A DNA stretch of 64,000 nucleotides from Gammaproteobacteria bacterium UBA6724 (GCA_002454165.1 DKIG01000041.1:1-64000); one strand, 5' to 3'. Shown: positions 1 through 8,570, numbered from the stretch's first letter. Made by a program: numbers and translations. Notes: generated from the sequence alone by a model not told the origin.

Positions 1-54
1 GTTTCTGCCTGTCCTGATATTTCTGCTGCTCTTTCTGTGGCTCTTTCTGTTAAT
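1..54. repeat. 12-bp tandem repeat upstream of korA
   Basis: Three 12-bp units (19-30, 31-42, 43-54) share the core TTTCTG and differ at a few positions; a fourth, weaker copy is at 1-12. The rest of the 148-base leader before korA shows no gene. This is one of many short tandem duplications in the window. Confidence 0.6.
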
Positions 55-148
55 ATCACCGCCGTAATTTCCAGAAGTTTGCGGGAAATCGGGCAGAAGG
101 AACCCGGATACGAAAAGCCCAGACGCGCAGCAAGGGAAAATAAACTCC

Positions 149-2023
149 ATGTCAACAGTTGAAAAATTTGTCAATCAGGATGGTGTCATTCATGCCAAGA
201 GCGTCGTGGTGCGGTTCGCGGGTGACTCGGGTGACGGGATGCAACTTACCGGGAACAACTTCACGGAAGCGACGGCGATCTACGGCAATGATCTCGCTAC
301 CTTCCCGGATTTCCCGGCAGAGATCAGAGCACCTGCAGGTGCCACCTTTGGTGTTTCGGCTTTCCAGATTTACTTCGGCGCGGAAGATGTCACCACGGCT
401 GGCGATGATGTTGATGTACTGGTGGTGATGAATCCGGCGGCACTCATCACCAACCTGAAGGACCTCCTGTCGGGCGGGCTGATCCTGGTTGATGCAGGTG
501 CCTTCACTGACAAAAATATGAACCGTGCCGGGTACAAGACCAATCCTCTGGAGGACGGATCGCTTGATGCCTATAGGGTGATGGCAATTGATATCACCAA
601 ACAGGCTGTTGAGGCGGTCAAAGACTTTGGTTTGTCGCATCGGTTTGCGGTGCGTTGTAAAAACATGTGGACCCTGGGGTTGGTGATGTGGCTCTTCGAT
701 CGTAATCGGGATGCCACCATTGACGGGCTGGAAAAGAAGTTTGCCGCCAGACCGGAAATTGCCAAGGCAAACATAGCCGCTTTGAATGCAGGACATGCAT
801 ACGGCGAGACGGCGGAACTGCCATCGGGTGTGGAAATCTACATGGTACCCCGGGCCGATGTTGAGCCTGGATTGTATCGGAACACCACCGGCACCGAAGC
901 GCTTGCCTACGGACTTCTCGCCGGTAGCCAACTGAGCGGGTTACCCCTGACCTTTGCGTCCTATCCCATCACCCCTGCATCCAGTTTGCTGCATACCCTG
1001 TCGGCATTAAAAGAGTTTGAGGTCATTACTTTTCAAGCTGAGGATGAAATTGCCGCCGCTTGTGCCGCCATAGGCGCTTCCTTTGCCGGCTCTCTGGGGG
1101 TGACTTCCAGTTCTGGTCCCGGTATCTCCCTAAAAGGAGAAGCCATTTCCCTTGCCTGTGCCACCGAGTTGCCGCTCCTGGTCATTAACACCCAGCGAGC
1201 AGGACCCTCAACGGGATTGCCGACCAAACCCGAACAATCTGACCTGAACCAGGCGCTGTTCGGCAGACATGCGGATACGATGGTGCCGGTGATTGCGGCA
1301 TCAACCTCGGTCGATTGCTTTGAGGTCGCCATTGAGGCAATCAGGCTGGCAACCCGGTTTATGACGCCGGTGATCCTGCTGAGTGATGCCTATCTTGCTA
1401 ATGCCTCTGAGCCCTGGCATCTGCCTGATATCAATACTTATGAGCCTTTTCCCGTCACCCATGCCACTGACCCGGATGGCTTTACACCTGCCAACCGGGA
1501 TGCATCCACCCTGGCAAGAGTTTGGGCAAAACCTGGTACCCCGGGGCTGGAGCATCGCATCGGCGGTATTGAAAAGGACTTTGCCAGTGGCGATATTTCT
1601 TATGATTCTGATAATCACCAGAAGATGACGACTCTTCGCAAGGCAAAAATTGACGGGATTGCCCAGTTCATTCCAGAGCAGTCAATCACCCTGGGAGCAC
1701 CAGGCGGGAAGCTGGCGGTTGTGGGCTGGGGGTCCACCCATGGTGCCATCCATCAGGCGGTGAAGCATTGCCGTCAGCAGGATATGGATGTGTCCCACAT
1801 CCATGTCCGCCATCTCATGCCGCTGCCGACCAATCTTGGTGATTTGCTGAAGACCTATGACCGGATTCTAGTGCCTGAAATGAACACCGGGCAGTTTGTT
1901 GCCGTGCTTCGTTCCAAGTATCTGATTGATGCCCAGCCACTTAACAAGGTATCCGGGCAACCTTTCAAGATTCGTGAAATTGAAGCGGCTATCAAGGTGC
2001 AATTGGAAGGAGTGAGCAGATGA
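149..2023 (+). CDS. korA: 2-oxoacid:ferredoxin oxidoreductase, alpha (fused gamma-alpha) subunit
   Basis: With the KorB subunit this enzyme oxidatively decarboxylates a 2-oxoacid (probably 2-oxoglutarate) to the acyl-CoA, reducing ferredoxin in the cytoplasm. The 624-residue protein has the fused layout known for KorA. An N-terminal gamma domain carries GDSGDGMQ (residues 25-32), and an alpha domain from about residue 230 contains the YPITPASS stretch. The ATG at 149 follows a purine-rich AAGGGA. Its stop overlaps the start of the beta subunit by four bases, so the pair is translationally coupled. The substrate is inferred from family resemblance; pyruvate or branched-chain 2-oxoacids cannot be excluded. 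Confidence 0.88.
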   Translation: MSTVEKFVNQDGVIHAKSVVVRFAGDSGDGMQLTGNNFTEATAIYGNDLATFPDFPAEIRAPAGATFGVSAFQIYFGAEDVTTAGDDVDVLVVMNPAALITNLKDLLSGGLILVDAGAFTDKNMNRAGYKTNPLEDGSLDAYRVMAIDITKQAVEAVKDFGLSHRFAVRCKNMWTLGLVMWLFDRNRDATIDGLEKKFAARPEIAKANIAALNAGHAYGETAELPSGVEIYMVPRADVEPGLYRNTTGTEALAYGLLAGSQLSGLPLTFASYPITPASSLLHTLSALKEFEVITFQAEDEIAAACAAIGASFAGSLGVTSSSGPGISLKGEAISLACATELPLLVINTQRAGPSTGLPTKPEQSDLNQALFGRHADTMVPVIAASTSVDCFEVAIEAIRLATRFMTPVILLSDAYLANASEPWHLPDINTYEPFPVTHATDPDGFTPANRDASTLARVWAKPGTPGLEHRIGGIEKDFASGDISYDSDNHQKMTTLRKAKIDGIAQFIPEQSITLGAPGGKLAVVGWGSTHGAIHQAVKHCRQQDMDVSHIHVRHLMPLPTNLGDLLKTYDRILVPEMNTGQFVAVLRSKYLIDAQPLNKVSGQPFKIREIEAAIKVQLEGVSR

Positions 2024-3042
2024 ACGCATCAGCACAGCCCTTGACGATTAAAGACTTCACCTCGGACCAGGAGGTGAGATGGTGTCCTGGATGTGGCGAC
2101 TACGCTATTTTGAAAACCATCCAAAAATTAATGCCAAAGATTAACCAGCCAAAGGAAAACATTGTATTTGTCTCTGGGATTGGTTGCTCTTCCCGTTTCC
2201 CTTATCACATGAATACCTATGGCTTCCATACTATTCATGGTAGAGCGGCAGCCATCGCCACCGGCGTAAAGCTGACCAATCCAGCACTGGATGTTTGGGT
2301 GATTACCGGAGATGGTGATGGGCTCAGTATCGGCGGCAACCACATGACACATTTATTGCGCCGCAATGTGAATTTGCAGATTTTGTTGTTCAATAATGAA
2401 ATTTACGGTCTGACCAAGGGGCAGTATTCGCCCACCTCAAAGACTGGTACCCAGTCACCTTCTACACCGGACGGTTCAGTTGATGCGCCGCTTCGTCCCT
2501 GTTCTTTTGCTCTGGGTGCGGGCGCCAAATTTGTGGCAAGGACTATTGACACGGAAACGCAACAGATGGCACCAGTGATGCTACGTGCCCATGAACACAA
2601 AGGGGCATCCTTTGTGGAGATCTATCAGAACTGTCCGGTGTACAACGACGGTGTCTTTGAATATATCAAGGACAAGAAGTCAGCCGCCGATACCCGTTTG
2701 GTCCTGGAAGATGGGAAGCCGCTGACCTTTGGTGCAGATAATCAGCGGGGTATCCGCCTGAATCCAAAAAGGTTAGCGCTGGAAATTGTCACCTTGGGTG
2801 AAGATGGCGTGACCGAGGCTGACCTGCTTGTCCATGATGAAGGCAACATGGTCCTGGCGCAGATGCTTGCTGACCTCAAGGCGCCGGCCTTCCCTGAGCC
2901 CCTTGGCATTCTCTATTGTGATCCGATGGCGCCAGAGTTCGTTGATGGGGTCTATCAGCAGCGCCAGGCGGTGCGGGACAAGAAACCTCCAGCGGATCTG
3001 AATGCCTTGCTGAGAAGTGGGCACACCTGGCAGGTAGACTGA
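2020..3042 (+). CDS. korB: 2-oxoacid:ferredoxin oxidoreductase, beta subunit
   Basis: This is the thiamine-diphosphate and iron-sulfur subunit that partners KorA. The N-terminal WCPGCGDY (residues 21-28, Cys22 and Cys25) and GIGCSSR (Cys56) supply the family's cluster-ligand cysteines. GDGDGLSIGGNH (97-108) is the thiamine-diphosphate/Mg motif. At 340 residues it has the usual KorB length. The ATG overlaps the korA stop as ATGA. No separate ferredoxin-like delta subunit lies next to it, as expected for the two-subunit KorAB type. Just after the stop there is a duplicated 15-bp element. Confidence 0.88.
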   Translation: MNASAQPLTIKDFTSDQEVRWCPGCGDYAILKTIQKLMPKINQPKENIVFVSGIGCSSRFPYHMNTYGFHTIHGRAAAIATGVKLTNPALDVWVITGDGDGLSIGGNHMTHLLRRNVNLQILLFNNEIYGLTKGQYSPTSKTGTQSPSTPDGSVDAPLRPCSFALGAGAKFVARTIDTETQQMAPVMLRAHEHKGASFVEIYQNCPVYNDGVFEYIKDKKSAADTRLVLEDGKPLTFGADNQRGIRLNPKRLALEIVTLGEDGVTEADLLVHDEGNMVLAQMLADLKAPAFPEPLGILYCDPMAPEFVDGVYQQRQAVRDKKPPADLNALLRSGHTWQVD

Positions 3043-3057
3043 GACGCTTCGGCTATA

Positions 3058-3087
3058 TTGTGTGCCGCACAGTTGTGTGCCGCACAG
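3058..3087. repeat. Two exact 15-bp tandem units after korB
   Basis: Unit TTGTGTGCCGCACAG occurs twice back to back (3058-3072, 3073-3087) and a third copy begins (TTGT). Each unit contains the short palindrome TGTG-CCG-CACA. It lies between the converging korB and serC stops; there is no T-run, so I do not call a terminator. Confidence 0.85.
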
Positions 3088-3114
3088 TTGTAGCAGGGCC
3101 GGCGGTGCAATCTA

Positions 3115-4278
3115 TTATTCCTCGGTCCTGATACTTGCCCATGCCCAGTCCAGCCAGGGCAGGAGCCTGGTGATATTTTCCAGGGTCACCGTCGCTCCGC
3201 CCCAAATCCTCAATCCCGGAGGAGCGTCCCGGTGGTTGCTAATATCTAGCGCGACCTCCTCTGCTTCAAGCAGGGCGGTCATCTGCTTGATTAGTCTTCT
3301 CTGTCTTGTTTCAGTCTGTTCGGTAAACCAAGGGTCTGCGATCATCAGGCAGATGGAGGTTGATGATCTGATAGCCTCATCTTTGGCGAGAAATTTCACC
3401 CAGTCCGAGCCATGCACCCAGGAAGCGACGGCCCTGAGGTTGGCTTCACTTCTGGCAATGAGCCAGTCAAGCCCGCCCTCATTCTGCGCCCAGTGGAGGG
3501 CATCCAACTGGTCCACCACCGCTAGCATGGAGGGGGTGTTGATAGTGACGCCCGCAAAGATATTCTGATTGAGTTTGCCGTTTTTTGTCATGCGGAAGAT
3601 TTTGGGCAGGGGCCAGGTGGGTTTGTAGCCTTCCAGCCGTTCTACCGCACGAGGGGACAGGGCAAGCATACCGTGGGCAGCTTCACCCCCCAGCACCTTC
3701 TGCCAGGACCAGGTCGCAACATCCAGTTTTTGCCAATCCACAGGCATGGCAAAGACAGCGGAAGTCGCATCGCAGAAGCTCAGTCCTTGCCGGTCCTCTG
3801 GAATCCAGTCGGCATGGGCTAGCCGGACGCCGGATGTTGTGCCGTTCCAGGTGAAGATGACATCTCTTGTTCCAGCATCCACCTGGCGGAGGTCTGGCAG
3901 TTCGCCATAGTCGGCATGAAATTCCCGGACATCTGTCAGTTGCAGTTGGCTAGTGATGTCATTTGCCCAGCCGGCGCCAAAACTTTCCCAGACAAGCACA
4001 TCAACACCTCTCGCACCCAGCATCGACCAGAGCGCCATTTCAAAAGCACCTGTATTGGAAGCGGGCACTATTCCCAGCAGATAGTCCGCCGGGAGATTCA
4101 GGATTTCCTTGCTGAGATCTATGACCTCTTTGAGTTTCGACTGGGGTAGTTGGGCACGATGGGAGCGTCCCAGCACCTCAGTGTCAAGATTGGTGAGTGA
4201 CCAGCCGGGGCGCTTGGTGGCTGGTCCGGAGGAAAATCCGGGATTGTCGGGTTTGAGGGTGGGTTTGGCAACGCTCAT
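3115..4278 (-). CDS. serC: Phosphoserine transaminase (non-E. coli type)
   Basis: It catalyses transfer of the amino group from glutamate to 3-phosphohydroxypyruvate, making phosphoserine for serine synthesis. The 387-residue fold-type I PLP enzyme resembles the family best known from alphaproteobacteria and Methanosarcina, rather than the roughly 360-residue E. coli SerC. Landmarks are FSSGPATKRPGW near the N-terminus, SFCDATSA (PLP-pyridine aspartate, D170) and WSWQKVLGGEAAHG with the predicted Schiff-base lysine K194. The ATG at 4278 sits at the edge of a 14-bp tandem array and has no clear ribosome binding site. It converges with korB. Confidence 0.87.
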   Translation of the reverse strand: MSVAKPTLKPDNPGFSSGPATKRPGWSLTNLDTEVLGRSHRAQLPQSKLKEVIDLSKEILNLPADYLLGIVPASNTGAFEMALWSMLGARGVDVLVWESFGAGWANDITSQLQLTDVREFHADYGELPDLRQVDAGTRDVIFTWNGTTSGVRLAHADWIPEDRQGLSFCDATSAVFAMPVDWQKLDVATWSWQKVLGGEAAHGMLALSPRAVERLEGYKPTWPLPKIFRMTKNGKLNQNIFAGVTINTPSMLAVVDQLDALHWAQNEGGLDWLIARSEANLRAVASWVHGSDWVKFLAKDEAIRSSTSICLMIADPWFTEQTETRQRRLIKQMTALLEAEEVALDISNHRDAPPGLRIWGGATVTLENITRLLPWLDWAWASIRTEE

Positions 4279-4346
4279 TAGCAGATCGTCATTAGTAGGT
4301 TGTTATTTGTAGATTGTTATTTGTAGATTGTCATAAACAGCTTGTT
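4277..4346. repeat. Five 14-bp tandem units across the serC start
   Basis: Five contiguous 14-bp units (4277-4290, 4291-4304, 4305-4318, 4319-4332, 4333-4346); the third and fourth differ by one base. On the minus strand the units read like GACAATCTACAAAT, and the last boundary forms the serC ATG. On the serC strand one unit makes a five-codon upstream frame whose TAA overlaps the serC ATG (TAATG). Confidence 0.85.
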
Positions 4347-4547
4347 ATATTGGTCCGGGAAAAATAGCGCAATGTGCGGATTTACTCGGTGTCTGTCAAG
4401 TTGTGGCATTTCTTAGATAAAATGAGATTCAAGGATGACGGCGGTGGCGTGTTGATGGCTGGACTGTTTCCCGCGCCTCTTTTCCTCTTGTAATATTGTC
4501 CTTTCAGTCATTATGACATTGGTTCTGGTTCTTTGAGAGCATTAGGC

Positions 4548-5753
4548 ATGAAGTTTACCCGTGAGTATCAGGTGGCGGTGCTGATGGCAGTCAGCGCCAT
4601 GTTTACCCTGATCGGATACGAGTTTATCCGGTCTTCATCAACGGTTCTATTCAAGTCGGTATGGGGCGCGGACAAGTTGCCGCTGGTCATGATGGCAATG
4701 CCCTTTGTGGTATTTGCCGGAGTGGCTCTTTATGGCTGGATTCTGAGCCAACTGGGACCAAGGCGCACCCTGCTGGTCACTTCGCTCGGCTCGGCGCTCG
4801 TCATTTTTCTCTGTTATCTGATGTTGCTGACAGAGAGTCGGGCGATAACGCCGATACTGTTTTTATTCAAAGAATTTTACATCGTGCTACTTATTGAACA
4901 GTACTGGAGTTACATCAATTCGTCGGTGCTACCAGACACCGCCAGGAAGGTGAATGGTCCCGTAACCGGTATAGCGGGTCTGGGCGGTGCTCTCGGTGGC
5001 TATCTGGTGGGCATTTCGGCAGAGTCGCTAGGTACAGAGACGATGGTGTTGCTGGCGGCTTTTGCTCTCTTGCCCGCGGCACTTGTCTCCAATCTCACCT
5101 ACGGGCGTTACGGTGAACCTGAGCAACCAGAGGGCAAGCAGGCGGGGGGGCACCTGAGGCTGAAATTGTTTTTGGAAAACCCTTTGCTGGTCAGCCTCAT
5201 CGCGATTGTTCTCACCTCACAGGTGCTTGCGGCGGTACTGGATTTTGAATTTCAGACGCTATTGTCTGGTTTGTATGAGGGTGAACCAGATAAGGAAACT
5301 GCTGTTCAGGGTAGATTCTGGGGCACCCTAAACACTTTTGTACTGACTTTGCAGTTTATTGTCGCTCCCTTGCTACTGTCCTTCGTCACGCTACGCCAGA
5401 TACATCTGCTGATACCACTGGTGCATATCCTGGCGATTGGCGTCGCTCTGGTGGAGCCGAATATCTTTACTGTCGGTCTGGCGTACTTTCTCTTCAAATC
5501 TCTGGATTACTCAATATTCAGAGCAGCCAAGGAAGTGCTCTATGTGCCGCTTGGTTTTGATGAACGTTATAGGGCGAAGGAAGTGATTGATGTGTTTGGA
5601 TACCGGACCGGGAAGGGCGGGTCTGCTGTGATGATCGTCGCCTTGCAGAAGATGGGGGTGTTGGTACACCACTATTATCTGTTCATTGGGTTTGTCATGG
5701 CGCTGATTTGGCTAATGCTGGTCTTTCCTCTGACGCGAAGAAGTCAAGACTAG
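4548..5753 (+). CDS. ATP/ADP-translocase-like membrane carrier
   Basis: A multi-pass inner-membrane protein of 401 residues with about 11-12 hydrophobic segments. It resembles the NTP/NDP exchange (TLC) branch of the MFS clan. An early YEFIRSS segment and a following Asp-Lys-Leu-Pro loop match the first helices of that family. WSYINSSVLPDTARKVNG followed by a glycine-rich GLGGALGG helix matches the mid-protein signature. The region FRAAKEVLYVPL with RYRAKEVIDVFGYR matches the C-terminal half. The substrate is unknown; nucleotides are an inference from family only. The ATG at 4548 is preferred over a TTG at 4533. A general MFS transporter is the alternative. Confidence 0.65.
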   Translation: MKFTREYQVAVLMAVSAMFTLIGYEFIRSSSTVLFKSVWGADKLPLVMMAMPFVVFAGVALYGWILSQLGPRRTLLVTSLGSALVIFLCYLMLLTESRAITPILFLFKEFYIVLLIEQYWSYINSSVLPDTARKVNGPVTGIAGLGGALGGYLVGISAESLGTETMVLLAAFALLPAALVSNLTYGRYGEPEQPEGKQAGGHLRLKLFLENPLLVSLIAIVLTSQVLAAVLDFEFQTLLSGLYEGEPDKETAVQGRFWGTLNTFVLTLQFIVAPLLLSFVTLRQIHLLIPLVHILAIGVALVEPNIFTVGLAYFLFKSLDYSIFRAAKEVLYVPLGFDERYRAKEVIDVFGYRTGKGGSAVMIVALQKMGVLVHHYYLFIGFVMALIWLMLVFPLTRRSQD

Positions 5754-5764
5754 GTGAGATGCTT

Positions 5765-6058
5765 TCACGGCGACAAGATGACGCTAAAGACAGTCGGCGC
5801 CTCATCCCTGGCGATCTGATTCAATAACAACGCCAGCCTGGTGCCGGCAAGAGACAGTTGTTGAATGACGATTGGTTTGTTCCGGTCAAGATATGCCTTG
5901 CCCAGAGTGTCTCCCGATTTCAATAATCTTTGCTTTTGATTGACATAAGCATGGCTCCGCGCCAAGTGTAGTGAATCATTCATCCAATCCAGAATGTTCT
6001 TCTTGCCTGGCTTGACCCTGGCCCTTGCCAGAAGATCCAGACTGGCAGGACATGGATG
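5765..6058 (-). pseudogene. S1/P1 nuclease C-terminal remnant
   Basis: The open frame ending at 5765 encodes the tail typical of S1/P1 zinc nucleases: DWMNDSLHLARSHAYV, then AYLDRNKPIVIQQL and LAGTRLALLLNQ. In the family this is the final helix pair, of the form W.-ES-..-A, then eY...-qL-..AG-RLA-.LN. Reading upstream in the same frame adds residues such as LARARVKPGKKN but soon meets a stop near 6075, inside the 3' end of the MATE gene. The HW N-terminus and all zinc ligands of a roughly 270-residue enzyme are absent. An ATG at 5983 could start a 72-residue peptide, but I read it as a decayed, truncated gene. Confidence 0.7.
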
Positions 6059-6059
6059 G

Positions 6060-7457
6060 CTAGTCTGAGGAAAGTTTCATTTTATCTGGAGATTGACGAT
6101 AGGTGCGCCGGTTCCACAGGAAAGCAAACAGACCCATGCTGAGATTGGCGACACATCCTGCTAGAAAAATACCCGTGATACCCAATAGTGCTTTACCCAC
6201 AAATGCCAGGGGTACATAGATGACAAACATCCTGAGCAACGACATGATGGTGGATGAAACAGGTCTCCCCAGCGAATTGAACACAGCGCTTGCCATCATC
6301 AAGACCCCCCAAGCGCCGTAACTGATGGGTACCAGCATCAGATAGAGAGTAGCAACATTCAGGACTTGAGGATGCTCATCAAACAGCCCGACGATTTCTT
6401 CTCCTAGTCCGAAGAGCAATAGAGCCACCACAGCGCCCCAGGTCAGGGAGTATTTGAATGCCAGCAACATTGCTTTGTTTGCGCGGTCATGCCGCTCGGC
6501 ACCCCAGTTTTGGCCCACAAAAGGACCAATGCTGGCGGAAAGGGCAAAGAGGGGAATCACAAATAATCCCTCAATACGCGAGGCTATGCCGAAACCTGCC
6601 ACAGTTTCCTGACTGAAACTGGCAAGTAAACTGACGACGATGGCGCTTGACACGGGGCCGATCAGGTTGGTGGCGGTGGCTGGAATGCTCACCTTCAGAA
6701 TCTGTTGCCAAGAGTGCATCACCGCCGACAGGCTGAGTCTGGTGTAGTCCAGTAGTCTTTCCCGGTAATGCAGTACCGACATGGTGACCACAAACATGAT
6801 TATCCGGGCAGCCAGGTTAGAGATGGCAGCGCCCTCCAGCCCTAGAGCAGGCAACCCGAAGAGACCGAAAATAAGAAAGGGCCCAAACAGCATTTGCAAC
6901 AAGGCACCAGTGACCATGATGGTCCCGGAAATGCTGGCATCACCTGTCGCCCTTAGTGCATTGGCACCTAATGAGGGCACCGCCAGAAATATCATGGAAA
7001 AATACCAGATAGACATATAACTGACGATGAGCGGCAGGGTAGTGTGGTCTGCCCCCAGGGCACTGAACAGAGGCTCGATCGTGAACCAGCCGATGCTACT
7101 AACCAGAATGATGACGACTGCTATCAGCAAGATACCGTCGCTCGCAAGTCGCTTGACCTGTGCCTGGTCACCCTTACCGACAGTTCGCGCAAGTACTGAG
7201 GACAGACCGATGGAAATACCGAGCGACAAGGACATGAGTGCCCAGGTGACCGGGAAGGTAAAGCTGTAGGCGGCGAGTTCTTCAGTACCTACCTGCGCCA
7301 GATACCAGGCTTCCAGTAGCCCGGCGGCGAGGTTGGCGGTAATACCAAGAATGAGCGGTGTCGTGAGCCGCAAGAGTCCATAAGCCACAGGTCCCTGGAC
7401 CAGTCGCGCCTGTTTTGGCTTGGAGTCTGGTGCCGTACCAGGTGCGGTATGGCTCAT
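6060..7457 (-). CDS. MATE family multidrug/cation efflux transporter
   Basis: A 465-residue inner-membrane antiporter with about 12 hydrophobic segments, arranged as two MatE halves (roughly residues 20-180 and 245-410). It probably exports cationic drugs or metabolites using Na+ or H+; the substrate is not readable. PLILGITANLAAGLLEAWYLA in the first helix and NALRATGDA near the end of the first half are typical of the family. The ATG at 7457 lies within a 13-bp tandem array and is directly preceded by TTG. There is no good ribosome binding site. An eight-codon upstream frame ends in TGATG overlapping this start, so reinitiation is possible. Confidence 0.88.
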   Translation of the reverse strand: MSHTAPGTAPDSKPKQARLVQGPVAYGLLRLTTPLILGITANLAAGLLEAWYLAQVGTEELAAYSFTFPVTWALMSLSLGISIGLSSVLARTVGKGDQAQVKRLASDGILLIAVVIILVSSIGWFTIEPLFSALGADHTTLPLIVSYMSIWYFSMIFLAVPSLGANALRATGDASISGTIMVTGALLQMLFGPFLIFGLFGLPALGLEGAAISNLAARIIMFVVTMSVLHYRERLLDYTRLSLSAVMHSWQQILKVSIPATATNLIGPVSSAIVVSLLASFSQETVAGFGIASRIEGLFVIPLFALSASIGPFVGQNWGAERHDRANKAMLLAFKYSLTWGAVVALLLFGLGEEIVGLFDEHPQVLNVATLYLMLVPISYGAWGVLMMASAVFNSLGRPVSSTIMSLLRMFVIYVPLAFVGKALLGITGIFLAGCVANLSMGLFAFLWNRRTYRQSPDKMKLSSD

Positions 7458-7532
7458 CAAAATAGTCCATTAGGACAGTTCATTACGAGAAGTCATTACG
7501 ACAGTTTATTACGAGAGGCCATCAGGATCGCT
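7455..7532. repeat. Six 13-bp tandem units between metA and the MATE gene
   Basis: Units at 7455-7467, 7468-7480, 7481-7493, 7494-7506, 7507-7519 and 7520-7532, most beginning CATTA or CATCA. The array fills the whole spacer, from the metA stop to the MATE start. On the minus strand unit boundaries read TAATG or TGATG, giving a series of stop-start overlaps. Confidence 0.85.
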
Positions 7533-8497
7533 CATTGGGCAAGCGCTCTGTTCAATAAGATGCGTGAAGTATGTCTGGTGTTGCCTATCTCAGTCATGTC
7601 ATAGGGTGTAAGTTGATAGACATAATAATTGAGCCAATTATTGAACAGAAGATTACCGTGGCTTTTCCAGGTGACCCATGGATCTTCCTTGGGATCATCA
7701 TGGGGGAAATAATTCTCCGGGATTTCTGGTTCAAGTTTGGCTAGCAGATCCCGTTCATATTCATCTTTCAGGCAGTTAGGCTCATATTCCGAATGTCCGG
7801 TGACGAACAGATGTCGCCCGTCCTTGTGCACCATCACATAGGGTCCCGCTATCTGGGAGTCGGCGATGATTTCTATTTCGGCAAGTGATGCCAGTGCCTC
7901 TGTCGGCACCTCAGCGTATCTGGAGTGGGGTGCGTAAAATACATCATCAAACCCCCTCACAATCGGTGCCAGAGGCTTGACCAGTTGATGCGGATAAACC
8001 CCGAATATCTTCTTCGGCAGTAGCCGTTTTTCAATACCGTACAGATGATACATGGCAGCCTGAACTGCCCAGCAGAGAAACATGACCGAAGTAACATGGG
8101 TCACCGTCCAATCCAGAATGCGTTGCATGTCGTCCCAGAAACTCACCTCTGAAAATGGTACCTGGCCCAGGGGCGCGCCGGTAATAATCATCCCGTCGTA
8201 TTTTTCTCCGATGATCTGTTCAAAACTTTTGTAGAAGTTATCCATATGTTCAATGGGAGTAGTCTTTGATGGCTTGTCACTGATCCGCAAGAGTTCCACA
8301 TTGATTTGTAGCGGGGAGTTGGACAGCATACGCAGCAGGTGAATCTCGGTTTCTATTTTCTTCGGCATCAGGTTCAGTAGCAGAATCCGCACTGGCCGGA
8401 TGTCTTGGCGCCGTGCCTCAGTGTTTGAGATACAAAAGATATTCTCTCGCTGCAACACATTGAATGCAGGCAGACCATCGGGGATGTTAAGTGGCAT
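7532..8497 (-). CDS. metA: Homoserine O-succinyltransferase
   Basis: It catalyses the first committed step of methionine synthesis, activating homoserine with an acyl-CoA. At 321 residues it has the usual MetA length and starts MPLNIPDGLPA, matching family N-termini. That places the start at 8497 rather than at the in-frame ATG at 8545, which lies inside the terminator loop. The nucleophile is the cysteine in FLCWAVQAAM. TGAPLG carries Gly at the position where acetyl-CoA-specific enzymes have Glu, so succinyl-CoA is the likely donor. GHSEYE near the C-terminus is also conserved. Its leader holds a SAM-II riboswitch and a terminator. Confidence 0.93.
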   Translation of the reverse strand: MPLNIPDGLPAFNVLQRENIFCISNTEARRQDIRPVRILLLNLMPKKIETEIHLLRMLSNSPLQINVELLRISDKPSKTTPIEHMDNFYKSFEQIIGEKYDGMIITGAPLGQVPFSEVSFWDDMQRILDWTVTHVTSVMFLCWAVQAAMYHLYGIEKRLLPKKIFGVYPHQLVKPLAPIVRGFDDVFYAPHSRYAEVPTEALASLAEIEIIADSQIAGPYVMVHKDGRHLFVTGHSEYEPNCLKDEYERDLLAKLEPEIPENYFPHDDPKEDPWVTWKSHGNLLFNNWLNYYVYQLTPYDMTEIGNTRHTSRILLNRALAQ

Positions 8498-8511
8498 TTG
8501 CTCGTCCTCAG

Positions 8512-8559
8512 AATAAAAAAGCCTGCTCAACCAGATATCATTCATCAGCTAAAGCAGGC
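8512..8559 (-). terminator. Intrinsic terminator in the metA leader
   Basis: On the minus strand GCCTGCT (8553-8559) can pair with AGCAGGC (8521-8527). The 3' arm is followed at once by six T (8515-8520). The 25-nt loop is long, but the stem is GC-rich and can be extended by a G-U pair. It lies between the SAM-II aptamer and metA, so it can act as a SAM-controlled attenuator. Confidence 0.72.
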
Positions 8560-8570
8560 ATCTCTTTAGC
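8548..8570 (-). promoter_or_regulatory. Candidate antiterminator hairpin of the metA leader
   Basis: The conserved aptamer segment GCTAAAG (minus strand, 8564-8570) is exactly complementary to CTTTAGC (8548-8554) nine bases downstream. This 7-bp hairpin would use aptamer bases needed for the SAM-II pseudoknot, and would trap the 5' arm of the terminator. SAM binding would free the terminator. Confidence 0.6.

Noticed and set aside
152..931. 259-codon minus-strand open frame opposite korA
   Set aside because: Antisense to a strong KorA coding sequence, with no recognisable domain or ribosome site.
3058..3087. Palindromic repeats after korB as a bidirectional terminator
   Set aside because: The inverted element is only four base pairs per unit and has no T-run on either strand.
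3062..3568. 168-codon plus-strand open frame over the serC 3' end
   Set aside because: Ser-rich shadow of serC with no family resemblance; serC motifs on the other strand are clear.
4277..7532. 14-bp and 13-bp arrays as CRISPR or replication iterons
   Set aside because: Units are contiguous without spacers, too short for CRISPR, and different in sequence at the two sites; no cas, repA or dnaA nearby.
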